Source: G963667855 sp963667855 (GTDB lineage Bacteria > Planctomycetota > Phycisphaerae > UBA1845). From it: a stretch of DNA of 64,000 bases. The notes beneath the pieces are model-generated. The model searched no databases and was not told the origin of the DNA. It was given only the letters and a program-made list of their open reading frames with translations. The position numbers and the translations under genes are program-made. The stretch covers positions 148,004 through 212,003 of the forward strand of contig CAXXKI010000005.1 of assembly GCA_963667855.2 (NCBI GenBank). Direction: 5' to 3'. Below, piece by piece: positions 48,264-56,606 of this stretch (positions within the stretch are counted from its first letter, which is position 1; each line of letters opens with the position of its first letter).

Positions 48264-48983
48264 AACTACAAGGCACTAAGGCACAAAGAATGGCTTTTTT
48301 GAGACGGCCTAAGAATAAGTTTCGAATCTGGCATGTCGAATCGTCGACACGGTGCCAGGGGGTATTCATTCCGTCGGGTCGATGACCCGACCTACATGGT
48401 TCTTTGCGGCTTGTTTGGGTTAACCACAAAGACACTAAGACACAAAGAACGGTTTTTTTGACGCGGTCTATCCATAAGTCTCGAGCTTGGTTGGTCGGGT
48501 TGTTGGCCCGTACCGGAGTATATGCCTTCCGTCGGGCGTGTTGCTCTAACCTTCCTGGTTGCTTATGCTTTGCTGTGGTTAACCGTAAGGCCGCGATAGT
48601 ACGAATTGTGGCTTTGTTGCTTTCTTCCATCGCTTCTCTCCTTTTACGGCAGGCGTTTCTGCACCTGCGGTTACCTTTGAGGGCGGAGACGACACCTCCC
48701 TCCATACCTATAACGTAGACGGTGACCACCCTACGGGCGGTTTTGCGGCGGCCTGGAGTAACCGGCTGTAGTGAAAAACGGCGTTAGCGATAACGTGAGG
48801 GCTGTTTTTGAGGGTCGAATTTCACCGGCGAAGGCGGAAAAATATCTCTTAGTGTCACTATGTGGCACCGCGGTTTGCCGGGTGGGGGGAGGGTTGTTTG
48901 GGGTGCGATTGGTGGACGTTTTTGTTGGATGTTTCCTGAGCGGTTCCGCCGAGTTCAAGGTGTCTGAGTTAAGTAAGGCGTCC
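48264..48983 (+). repeat. Second copy of the ~720-bp duplicated block
   Basis: The first ~155 bases (headed by CACTAAGGCACAAAGAATGG) are a diverged match to the start of the first copy. From 48418 to 48983 the match is almost perfect. The contrast suggests either an older array of ~155-bp units or gene conversion of the 565-bp part. The remainder of 47093-49215 has no gene I can support. Confidence 0.85.
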
Positions 48984-49016
48984 TCAGGACTCAGTTGAGT
49001 TGTTCAATCTTACTTT

Positions 49017-49039
49017 AAATAGGTGACTGTCCCTAATAA
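49017..49039 (+). repeat. Short dispersed repeat, copy 1
   Basis: 23 bases containing AGGTGACTGTCCCTAA. Identical copies in the same orientation occur at 51365, 51389 and 52473. It lies 177 bases before the nuclease/nucleotidyltransferase pair. Confidence 0.9.
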
Positions 49040-49215
49040 GGGTGCAGATAGTGTGAAATTATTCTGATGGGAGATTCGGGCTTTTTGACCTGTCAGGGCG
49101 GTTTTTTGCGGCGATAAGGAAATATCGGACTTTGAAAACTTGACCGAATGCAATTAAGTTAACTAAAATAGCATAGTTGACGATAACGTAAACAGGTCAA
49201 TAGAAGTGAACTGCA

Positions 49216-50262
49216 ATGCCCAGCAAGGAACAAATCCTGGCCGCTTTGCCGCAGGTTGTCGGGCAGCTCTTGAAACTGCCAAGGGAGGCTGAGCCACAAC
49301 CTTGTAATCAGAATAAGGGCGCAGATGTTTGCTTTCGTGTTGGCCCGCATGTTCTGGTGGTAGAGGTAAAATCCTCCTCGCGGGTAGCGCATGTTAACCA
49401 GGGCATTAACGATCTGATCAGCTCAAAGGCTTCACAAGCTGCCAACGCCATTCCAATACTAGCCGTGCCGTTCATGGGCGATTCGGGAAAACAGATATGC
49501 AGCAGTCGAGGTGTGGGTTTTGTTGACCTTTCGGGAAACGCTCATATAGAAGCTCGGGGTTTATTGATTCACGTTGAGGGGCGTCAGAATAAATACGTTG
49601 CAAGAGGGCGCCCTGCGTCGCCATTTTCGCCAAAAGCTTCTCGAGTGTCGCGTCTTCTTTTGCGAGATCCGGACCGCTGGTGGTCTCAAAAGGAGCTTGC
49701 CCAGGAGTCGCAACTCGGCGCAGGTTACATTAGCCGCCTGGCCAAACGCCTTTTCGAGGATGGACTAATCCAGCGTAATGAAGGGCAACATATTAAGCCA
49801 GGCGATCCTGGTTTGCTTCTTGATGCCTGGCGAAACGACTACAAATTTGAGCGTCATCTATCGATAACAGGCCATGTATCGTCGCGGACCGGCTCCGAGC
49901 TCTCCAGGAGAGCAGGAGATGTGCTTTCCGAGGCAAAAATCCAATATGCTGTAACCGGTTTATCCGGAGCCGAACTGCTTGCTCCGTTTGCAGCGTATCG
50001 ACGGGCCACCATTTTCGTTTCAACTCAGCCTGGAGAAGAAGTGCTGGAGCGTTTGAAATTCCGCACTGAGAAAACGGGTGCTAATCTATGGCTTGTCGTA
50101 CCTGATGATCCGAGTGTATTCTGGGATACGCATAAAGTTGGCGATACGTGTTGTGCAAGCGCCCTTCAGATCTATCTGGATCTTAAAGGCATGCCTGAAC
50201 GTGCCGATGAAGCGGCGAAGTATCTTCGTAGCGAGCATCTGAATTGGAGCAGGAATGCCTGA
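49216..50262 (+). CDS. PD-(D/E)XK-like + winged-helix protein, AbiEi-like partner
   Basis: 348 residues. N-terminal region has a restriction-nuclease-like pattern: D37 (KGADVCFRVG), then E50 and K52 in LVVEVKSSS, followed by GVGFVDLSGNAHIEARG at 99-115. Residues about 142-190 are a winged helix (SRVSRLLLRDPDRWWSQKEL ... YISRLAKRLFEDGLI). The C-terminal part (200-348) has GLSGAELLAPFAAYRRATIFV, as in AbiEi-type antitoxins. It overlaps the next gene by eight bases, so the two are co-translated. Read as the regulator/antitoxin half of a type IV-like toxin-antitoxin or phage-defence pair. Whether the nuclease fold is active is not known. Confidence 0.72.
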   Translation: MPSKEQILAALPQVVGQLLKLPREAEPQPCNQNKGADVCFRVGPHVLVVEVKSSSRVAHVNQGINDLISSKASQAANAIPILAVPFMGDSGKQICSSRGVGFVDLSGNAHIEARGLLIHVEGRQNKYVARGRPASPFSPKASRVSRLLLRDPDRWWSQKELAQESQLGAGYISRLAKRLFEDGLIQRNEGQHIKPGDPGLLLDAWRNDYKFERHLSITGHVSSRTGSELSRRAGDVLSEAKIQYAVTGLSGAELLAPFAAYRRATIFVSTQPGEEVLERLKFRTEKTGANLWLVVPDDPSVFWDTHKVGDTCCASALQIYLDLKGMPERADEAAKYLRSEHLNWSRNA

Positions 50263-51112
50263 AAAGCCAACAAACGCTGTCGGCTATCATCCAAACCATA
50301 CGAGACTTGTACATCAGACGTGCCTTGAGGTTGCTACCAGACTGGGTGATCTTGCGAAGGAGGTGTGCATAATAGGCGGATTGGTGCCGTTACTGATAGT
50401 GAACCAGGAAGATGAATCTTCAGGCTTCAAACTGCATTTGGGAACGCGGGATATCGACTTGGGGCTTTCCATTGGTTTGTTGAACAACCTGCGTTACCAG
50501 AAGATATCAGAAAGGCTCCGTAGTGCCCGCTTCAAGCCGGACCAAACCGAAGAAGGGCGAATTATTACCCAGCGATGGAAATCCCCGGAGGGAGTACTTG
50601 TTGATTTTCTGATTCCGCCAACCACCGATTCCGACGAAGCGGGAAAATTGAAAAACCTGGAAAGTGATTTTGCCGCGATCATAACACCAGGTCTGGAGTT
50701 AGCCTTCAAGGACCAGACGGAAGAACTGTTACGGGGGACAACCCCGTCAGGGGAAAAAGCCGAGCGGTACATTACGGTATGCGGTCCTGCCGCTTACATT
50801 GTGATGAAGTCGCTTGCGTTTGGGACAAGAGGGGAAAACAAGGATGCTTATGATTTATTTTACATTCTCCGATACCACGCGCTAGGCGTTGAAGCTATCG
50901 CAAAAAGAGTGCATTCTTTCGGGCTCTCGGGTGATGTATTGAGGGCGGTCACCATTCTCAGGCGTGATTTTGAAACGTCAGATCATATAGGCCCGCGTCG
51001 TGTAGCTGAGTTTATTATGGGAGAGGCTGATGCTGTGCTTCAGGCTGACGCTCGTGGGCTTGTTTTGGATTTTCTGGATCACCTTGACGTACTTCAATCG
51101 AGCGATGGCTAA
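50255..51112 (+). CDS. AbiEii-like nucleotidyltransferase, putative toxin
   Basis: 285 residues. Nucleotidyltransferase signature: GGLVPLL at 41-47 and GTRDIDLGLSI with D66 and D68, the metal-binding DxD. A later ENKDAYDLFYILRY (about 197-210) matches the Lys/Asp motif of AbiEii/MenT-like enzymes, which transfer nucleotides to tRNA or other targets. ATG 50255 has GGAG five bases upstream, inside the partner gene. The overlap and gene order (partner first) are as in AbiE systems. The target is unknown. Confidence 0.75.
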   Translation: MPEKPTNAVGYHPNHTRLVHQTCLEVATRLGDLAKEVCIIGGLVPLLIVNQEDESSGFKLHLGTRDIDLGLSIGLLNNLRYQKISERLRSARFKPDQTEEGRIITQRWKSPEGVLVDFLIPPTTDSDEAGKLKNLESDFAAIITPGLELAFKDQTEELLRGTTPSGEKAERYITVCGPAAYIVMKSLAFGTRGENKDAYDLFYILRYHALGVEAIAKRVHSFGLSGDVLRAVTILRRDFETSDHIGPRRVAEFIMGEADAVLQADARGLVLDFLDHLDVLQSSDG

Positions 51113-51618
51113 TGTGTGACAGCAATGTATATGGGGAAGGTGGAAACTTAAGGATGGCGAGCCATTGCTGCTAATGAGGGATCATTGTTTAAGTTGTCTG
51201 CTAATTTTCCGGTTCGTTTAGCGAATTCTATGGAATCGTTGTTACTTGTTAATCATTATTCGGAGTTGCCGTTTTCTTTACATTGGTTTGCTTGATACGT
51301 TGGTCGTGTATTCCTGGGGTTTGTATAGGGATTTAGCAATTAAAATCGTGTTTGCTTTTGCTTGAAATAGGTGACTGTCCCTAATAATAAATAGGTGACT
51401 GTCCCTAATAATCTAATAATCCCTAATAATCTAATAACCGGGATAAAAGGCGCGAAAACGCAGGTCGGGTCATAGGCCTTGCGTAATGTATACCCGCGTC
51501 GGATCTATAACTTGATCGGCTGACTAATAAGAGGTTGTACCGGCAATGGTTTTCACCGGACACTTGTGAATTAATACAATGAAACTGATACGAAAATAAC
51601 CTAAAAGAGGATTATGCC
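51113..51618. other. Intergenic with two tandem repeat copies
   Basis: About 500 bases without a gene. It holds two copies of the 23-base repeat one base apart (51365-51387 and 51389-51411), then CTAATAAT-type short iterations. Confidence 0.7.
51365..51411 (+). repeat. Short dispersed repeat, tandem copies 2 and 3
   Basis: Two identical 23-base copies (core AGGTGACTGTCCCTAA) separated by one base. Copy 2 shares extra upstream sequence (CGTGTTTGCT....CTTG) with the copy at 52473. Confidence 0.9.
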
Positions 51619-52350
51619 ATGTGTATAAGTCCAGCGGTTCAGAGGAGTGCGTTTTTTCTGTGTATGCTATCCATCGTGATATTCGGGTGTTCGGAACGCA
51701 TACCCAATGAGAGCGTTTATAAAGATGAACCAAGTGCGATAGATAGCCGTTCCAGTGGTCAGGCTGATCAAACCTCTTGTGAGAAAAGGGCCGGTGCAGC
51801 GAAAGCGTGGATCGATAATGTTCTTTTGGCTACGGGGAATCGAGAATCCGTGTTAGTTGAATACTATTTCAATCTGGCCGGGTTGAGTATGGAGGAAGTT
51901 AAGGATAAGTACGGTTCTTTGATTTTCCGCGAACAAACGTGTCATGGGCTAACCCCCGATGAGATTATCTTGTTTGTCGAAATAGGCTCTCCAGCTATTC
52001 CCGAATTAATAAAACATGTACGTTGTTCTCGGTTAACTGATTACGGGTTTCGATTGCCTAGATCTTCGAGGTACGAAGACACCGGAAGTATGAAAGTGGG
52101 AGAGATAGCGTGTTATTTAATCGAAGCGATAATTCGTCAGACTCCTTTTTTCGCGAGTAGTGCTAATTTCGGTTATATCGAATTTGTTGGTCCTACACAC
52201 GATAATGAAGTGAGAGAAGGAGAGCTTCGTCGTGCAGCGACTGCGTACGAAGAATGGTATAACGAGTGCTTCGATGAAGAAAGAAAGGTGATAATCTGTG
52301 GTGAAGATAAATATCCCAAAGTAGATTGGCATTATATCGATGGGTATTAA
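51619..52350 (+). CDS. Hypothetical lipoprotein
   Basis: 243 residues, function not recognised. Signal peptide with lipobox IVIFGC (Cys near 25), a Ser-rich linker to about residue 50, and a mixed alpha/beta domain with four to six cysteines (TSCEKRAGAAKAWIDNVLL, FREQTCHGLTPDEIILFVE, HVRCSRL, YNECFDEERKVIICGED). It may be a HEAT-like or immunity-type protein (IGSPAIPELIKHV is HEAT-like), but that is weak. ATG 51619 has AGAGGA upstream. It is bounded on both sides by the short dispersed repeat, like the gene pair before it. Confidence 0.65.
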   Translation: MCISPAVQRSAFFLCMLSIVIFGCSERIPNESVYKDEPSAIDSRSSGQADQTSCEKRAGAAKAWIDNVLLATGNRESVLVEYYFNLAGLSMEEVKDKYGSLIFREQTCHGLTPDEIILFVEIGSPAIPELIKHVRCSRLTDYGFRLPRSSRYEDTGSMKVGEIACYLIEAIIRQTPFFASSANFGYIEFVGPTHDNEVREGELRRAATAYEEWYNECFDEERKVIICGEDKYPKVDWHYIDGY

Positions 52351-52472
52351 CGGTAAGGCGAAATCGCAGGAGTAAACGGGTATGGTTCAGAGGTAAAAAG
52401 CTGGTTTTATGCGGTGTATTCTTGGGATTCATATGGTACTTTTTTCTTATGAAGCGTGTTTGCTCTCACTTG

Positions 52473-52495
52473 AAATAGGTGACTGTCCCTAATAA
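52473..52495 (+). repeat. Short dispersed repeat, copy 4
   Basis: Identical 23-base copy, with about 20 bases of partial upstream match to copy 2 (CGTGTTTGCT then CTTG). A 7-bp hairpin (CACGTCT/AGACGTG, 52537-52556) lies beyond it, before the nadK stop. Confidence 0.9.
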
Positions 52496-52625
52496 AATGA
52501 CCCGACCTATGGGTTTTACATGGGTTCCCCATTTCTCACGTCTTTTGGGAGACGTGGGGGATGGAATTAATCAGCAGGCGTAGGTTGGTCAACAGGCCTG
52601 ACGGAACGCTGAAGACGAAAACCGA

Positions 52626-53492
52626 TCAAATTGTTCCTGGGGGGGCGGGTTGTCCCCAGCGCAACTTGGTTACGAGGTTGTGCCATTTCTGGCGGCGGGG
52701 GTTTCTTACGAATCGCCAGCGGTGTTTGCTGGTTACTACGTGAATGCGGTCGCCTTCGCGGATGGGGCATTGTAGTTGTCCGTCAATGAGGGCTACGCTG
52801 CCGGCGTTTACCTGTTTGGCTTGGACGGTTATCTCGCTTTCCGAGTCTACCACGATGGGGCGGTGGGAAAGTGAGTGTGGCCCTAATGGGGTAACCACCA
52901 TGGCGTGAACGTCGGCCATCAGCAGTGGGCCGCCGGCGGATAAGTTCTGAGCGGTGGAGCCGGTGGGGGTGCAGATGATCATTCCGTCGCCGCAGACCTT
53001 GGTGAGTTTTCTTCCGTTGAGTTCCAGGCTCAGGCAGACGATTCTGAACGGAGGCCCGGCGTGCAAAACGCAATCGTTTATGCACAACCCTTCGTATCCT
53101 TCCTGGCCGTCGGCGTGTTCTATGCGGACCTGGAACATGGTTCGTTCGGCGATTCTGGCTCCCCCGGCCAATATGCCCGGCAGGTGTTTTTCCACCTGGT
53201 CTACGGAGAACTGGGTTAAGAATCCCAGTTTTCCGAAGTTCACGCCGATGAGGGGGATCTGGTCGATGCCCATCGAGCGGGCTACGGATAAGAGTGTGCC
53301 GTCGCCGCCGAGAACGATCACGTAATCAGCTCCGGCTTCGACCGCCCGGCGTCCGTGCAGGCTGAGTTCGGCACCGGCCAGGTGGGCATGATCGGCAATG
53401 AATCTTTTGAGGTTTTCCATTGCCGGAGGAACTTCCGGCTTGGCAGGATTGCCCAGAATGAAAACGCGATTGGTGACCCCGATTCCCGGCAT
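52626..53492 (-). CDS. nadK: NAD kinase
   Basis: Phosphorylates NAD to NADP with ATP or polyphosphate; cytosolic. 288 residues. GGDGTLL near residue 66 is the catalytic/nucleotide motif, INDCVLH the conserved Asn-Asp site, and TPTGSTAQNLSAGGPL the NAD site (Gln where Tyr is common). ATG 53492 has AGGAAA upstream. It follows dxs by 60 bases; the ispA-dxs-(tlyA)-nadK order is common in bacteria, here without tlyA. Confidence 0.93.
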   Translation of the reverse strand: MPGIGVTNRVFILGNPAKPEVPPAMENLKRFIADHAHLAGAELSLHGRRAVEAGADYVIVLGGDGTLLSVARSMGIDQIPLIGVNFGKLGFLTQFSVDQVEKHLPGILAGGARIAERTMFQVRIEHADGQEGYEGLCINDCVLHAGPPFRIVCLSLELNGRKLTKVCGDGMIICTPTGSTAQNLSAGGPLLMADVHAMVVTPLGPHSLSHRPIVVDSESEITVQAKQVNAGSVALIDGQLQCPIREGDRIHVVTSKHRWRFVRNPRRQKWHNLVTKLRWGQPAPPGTI

Positions 53493-53552
53493 GATTTTTC
53501 CTATCGAGCTTCTAATGAAGTTGAAACGCCCATTTCGTTCATCCGGTAATTG

Positions 53553-55496
53553 TTACGGACGAGACAGCATTGATCCTTTAAGTTTGGAATTAGCAGGTGT
53601 TTTTCGAGGGGCGGGATCCGTACCAAAACGCTCAATCAGAGAGTGGACAGTGGCGGCAATACCGGCCGCATCTATTCCCGCCTCCGCGAGTTGTCCGGAG
53701 CGGCTGCCGTGTTCGATAAGCCGGTCGGGAAGTCCCAATCTGGCGAAGGCGTTTATCGGCAGCCCCATTTCCTGCGCGGCTTCGAGGACGGCGGAACCGA
53801 ACCCGCCCTGGATGGAGTGGTCTTCCACGGTGACTACCGGACGGCCTTCGGCGAGTGCGTCGCGGATCATCTGCCTGTCGATCGGCTTGGCAAAACGGGC
53901 ATTGACCACGGCGACCTCTATGCCTTCAACGGTGAGGAGTTCGGCCGCGTCCATTGCGTCGTGAGCGGAGACTCCGTAGGCCAGTATGGTTGCATCCGCA
54001 CCGCTGCGCAGCTTTCTGGATTTACCCAATTCAAACGGCGGGCAGTTTTCGAACGGTTCGGCGGCTACCTCGTCTCGCGGGTACCTGATAGCTACTGCCT
54101 TGCCGGAATTTACGGCAAAGCGCATGGCCGACTGCAGTTCCGGCTCGTCTGCCGGTGCCATAAGCACTATTCCGGGCAGTCCGCGCATGAATGCGATATC
54201 GAGAAAACCATGATGGACCGCACCATCGCCGCCGACCAGCCCCGCCCGGTCCAGGCAGAAGATAACCGGCAGTTCCTGGAGAGCTACTTCCTGCCAGACC
54301 TGGTCGAAAGCCCGCTGGAGGAAGGTGGAGTATATGGCCACCACGGGTTTGAAGCCGGTTTTAGCCATTCCGGCCGCTATGTCCACCGTTCCGCTTTCGG
54401 CTATACCGCAATCGAAGTAACGTTCGGGGAAGGCTTTTTCAAATCGGGTCAGTCCGGTTCCGTCGGGCATGGCCGCCGTCAGGGCGACGATTTTTTCGTT
54501 TTCCTCGCCGAGTTCGACCAGGATATCCGAGAAGGCCTCTGTCCAGCTTTTTCCCTTACCGCCTTTGACTACAACCTTGCCGGCTCGAAGTTCGAAACCG
54601 GACGGGCTGTGGAACCTGTTCGGATCGGCGAGAGCCCAGTCGCAGCCGTGTCCCTTGTCGGTATGCACATGCAGCAGTACCGGGTGATTAACATCTTTTA
54701 AGAGATCCAGGAGTTCGCGCAGGTGTTTTATGTCGTGGCCGTCAACCGGCCCGATGTATTGAAAGCCCATCTGCTCGAAAATCTGGTTGGGCGACATTGT
54801 CGCCTTGATACCTTCTTTGAGGTGATCGACCGCGTCGAACAGTGCTTTACCGACAACGGGGATGCTGGGCAGAAGGGTTTTAGCCCGTTCCTTGATTTCC
54901 TCATATCGCTGGCTGCTGCGGAACCGGCCGAGGTGTTCCGCGAATCCGCCCTGTGTCGGGGCGATGCCCCAGTTATTATCGTTAAGGATAACCAGTAGCT
55001 GCCGATCGAGCGTTCCGCCCTGGTTCAAGCCTTCAAATGCGACTCCGTTGACGATACTGGCATCTCCGACGAAGGCTACCACGCGGTTATCTCTGCCGGC
55101 GAGTTCATCTCCGCGGGCCATTCCTACGGCGGTGGCGATGGCCGTACCCGCGTGGCCGACGTTAAAAAGGTCGTACTCGCTTTCCGCTACATTGGGAAAA
55201 CCGGAAAGGCCGCCCTCTTTGCGGATGGTGTGGAATCTGTCTGCCCGGCCGGTGAGAAGCTTGTGCGGATAGCACTGATGTCCGACGTCCCAGAGTAAGC
55301 GGTCGGTTTTGAAGTCGAAGACGCTGTGTAAGGCTATGGTAAGTTCGGTGACTCCCAGGTTGCTGGCCAGGTGTCCGCCGCCAGTGCTGACCACTTTAAT
55401 GATTCGCTCGCGAATCTCGGTGGCCAACTCCGTTAACTGGTCGTCGGACAACTCGCGCAAGCGTGCTGGTGAGTCGATTGTGTCGAGAAAGCTCAT
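53553..55496 (-). CDS. dxs: 1-deoxy-D-xylulose-5-phosphate synthase
   Basis: First enzyme of the MEP isoprenoid pathway; condenses pyruvate and glyceraldehyde 3-phosphate with thiamine diphosphate. 647 residues, normal size. GHQCYPHKLLTGR, the TPP/Mg motif VGDASIVNG (Ala where GDG is usual), NDNNWGIAPTQGG, and the transketolase C-terminal domain with RYPRDE are present. The catalytic Glu region reads DCGIAESGTVDIAAGMAKTG; AESGT replaces the usual AEQHA, an unusual local change. ATG 55496 has AAGGA. It lies between ispA (108 bases) and nadK. Confidence 0.92.
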   Translation of the reverse strand: MSFLDTIDSPARLRELSDDQLTELATEIRERIIKVVSTGGGHLASNLGVTELTIALHSVFDFKTDRLLWDVGHQCYPHKLLTGRADRFHTIRKEGGLSGFPNVAESEYDLFNVGHAGTAIATAVGMARGDELAGRDNRVVAFVGDASIVNGVAFEGLNQGGTLDRQLLVILNDNNWGIAPTQGGFAEHLGRFRSSQRYEEIKERAKTLLPSIPVVGKALFDAVDHLKEGIKATMSPNQIFEQMGFQYIGPVDGHDIKHLRELLDLLKDVNHPVLLHVHTDKGHGCDWALADPNRFHSPSGFELRAGKVVVKGGKGKSWTEAFSDILVELGEENEKIVALTAAMPDGTGLTRFEKAFPERYFDCGIAESGTVDIAAGMAKTGFKPVVAIYSTFLQRAFDQVWQEVALQELPVIFCLDRAGLVGGDGAVHHGFLDIAFMRGLPGIVLMAPADEPELQSAMRFAVNSGKAVAIRYPRDEVAAEPFENCPPFELGKSRKLRSGADATILAYGVSAHDAMDAAELLTVEGIEVAVVNARFAKPIDRQMIRDALAEGRPVVTVEDHSIQGGFGSAVLEAAQEMGLPINAFARLGLPDRLIEHGSRSGQLAEAGIDAAGIAATVHSLIERFGTDPAPRKTPANSKLKGSMLSRP

Positions 55497-55604
55497 TGAA
55501 ATCCTTAGTTCGTTGATATATTCGCCACTACAGCAAGGCGATTGTAACTTCTGCTATCTATCTTTGTAGTCAAAACTTATGAAAACTGCGATTGCCGGGA
55601 AGAT

Positions 55605-56495
55605 CTAAGCTGACCTGGTGGCGGCGAATGTCGCCAACTGGCGCAATCGGTTCGCTTCATCTCCGAATCCGTCCAACTGGGCGATAGCTTCTTCCACCGA
55701 TTTAGTGGCCATGTCCCGGCTTTCTTTCAATCCTACGCACGCGGGATAGGTTTGTTTTCTTGCCTGGGCATCTTTTCCGACTTTTTTTCCCATTTTTTCG
55801 GTGCTGCTGGTTACGTCCAATAAATCGTCAGCGATCTGGAACGCCAGTCCCATCTGTAAGCCGAAGGTTCCGAGCCGGTCAGTTGTCGGTTTATCGGCGT
55901 TAGCGGCCAAACAACCCATTCGGCAGGAGCTGGCTAACAGCGAGCCGGTTTTGTGATAATGAATGTATCGGACCTTATCGAGTGCGGGGGGCTCGTTTTC
56001 GCCTTCGATGTCGGCCACCTGTCCGCCGATCATTCCCTGCCAGCCGGCACCGGTGGCCAGTTCTGCTACTAAGGCGGAGGATCGTTTGTTGTCGGCGTAT
56101 CCGTTGACCAGTGTTTCAAAGGCCAGGGCTAAAAGGGCGTCGCCGGCGAGGATGGCCAATGCTTCGCCGTAGACCTTGTGGTTGGTTGGTCGTCCTCTGC
56201 GCAGGTCGTCGTCGTCCATGGCCGGCAGATCATCGTGGATCAGGGAAAAGGCGTGGACCATTTCCATAGCTGCTGCCGCGGGGAAGGCATCTTCCTCGGT
56301 GCCGCCTGCCAGTCGGCAGCATTCATATATAAGGAAAGGGCGTATGCGTTTGCCGGGTCCGAGCAGTGAATATCTTACCGCTTCAAACAGGCGCGGGGGT
56401 ACGTTATCGCGAGCGGCGATAAACTCGGATAATCGGCTGGTGAACGTATTGGCGAAATCCTTAACCACCGATTCTATGTGATCTGGAGTTGTCAC
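55605..56495 (-). CDS. ispA: Polyprenyl (farnesyl/geranylgeranyl) diphosphate synthase
   Basis: Chain-elongating trans-prenyltransferase. 296 residues. First Asp-rich motif DDLPAMDDDDLRRGRPTNHK has the bacterial insertion typical of IspA (DDxxxxD), second motif is QIADDLLD. Product length cannot be set from sequence alone; farnesyl or geranylgeranyl diphosphate are likely. Start is GTG 56495 with AGGA. A small palindrome (ATACCA.TGGTAT, 56521-56533) lies 26 bases upstream. First gene of the isoprenoid cluster. Confidence 0.9.
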   Translation of the reverse strand: MTTPDHIESVVKDFANTFTSRLSEFIAARDNVPPRLFEAVRYSLLGPGKRIRPFLIYECCRLAGGTEEDAFPAAAAMEMVHAFSLIHDDLPAMDDDDLRRGRPTNHKVYGEALAILAGDALLALAFETLVNGYADNKRSSALVAELATGAGWQGMIGGQVADIEGENEPPALDKVRYIHYHKTGSLLASSCRMGCLAANADKPTTDRLGTFGLQMGLAFQIADDLLDVTSSTEKMGKKVGKDAQARKQTYPACVGLKESRDMATKSVEEAIAQLDGFGDEANRLRQLATFAATRSA

Positions 56496-56606
56496 TGTCG
56501 ATATCCTGTCAGGAAACTCAATACCAATGGTATCAATGCAAACGCTTGAGCATACCGCAGTGTCTGTAGTTACTCAAGGATTGAGTTTGTTGCTTCTGGG
56601 TTGGTA

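Noticed and set aside
47128..48729. Two minus-strand ORFs (47128-47607 and 48151-48729) sharing the same N-terminal translation
   Set aside because: They are identical only because the DNA is duplicated. The translation is low-information and has no domain, so I call the DNA a repeat rather than two genes.
51365..51411. Two tandem identical 23-mers, considered as a CRISPR fragment
   Set aside because: The spacer is one base, there are only two units, and there are no cas genes.
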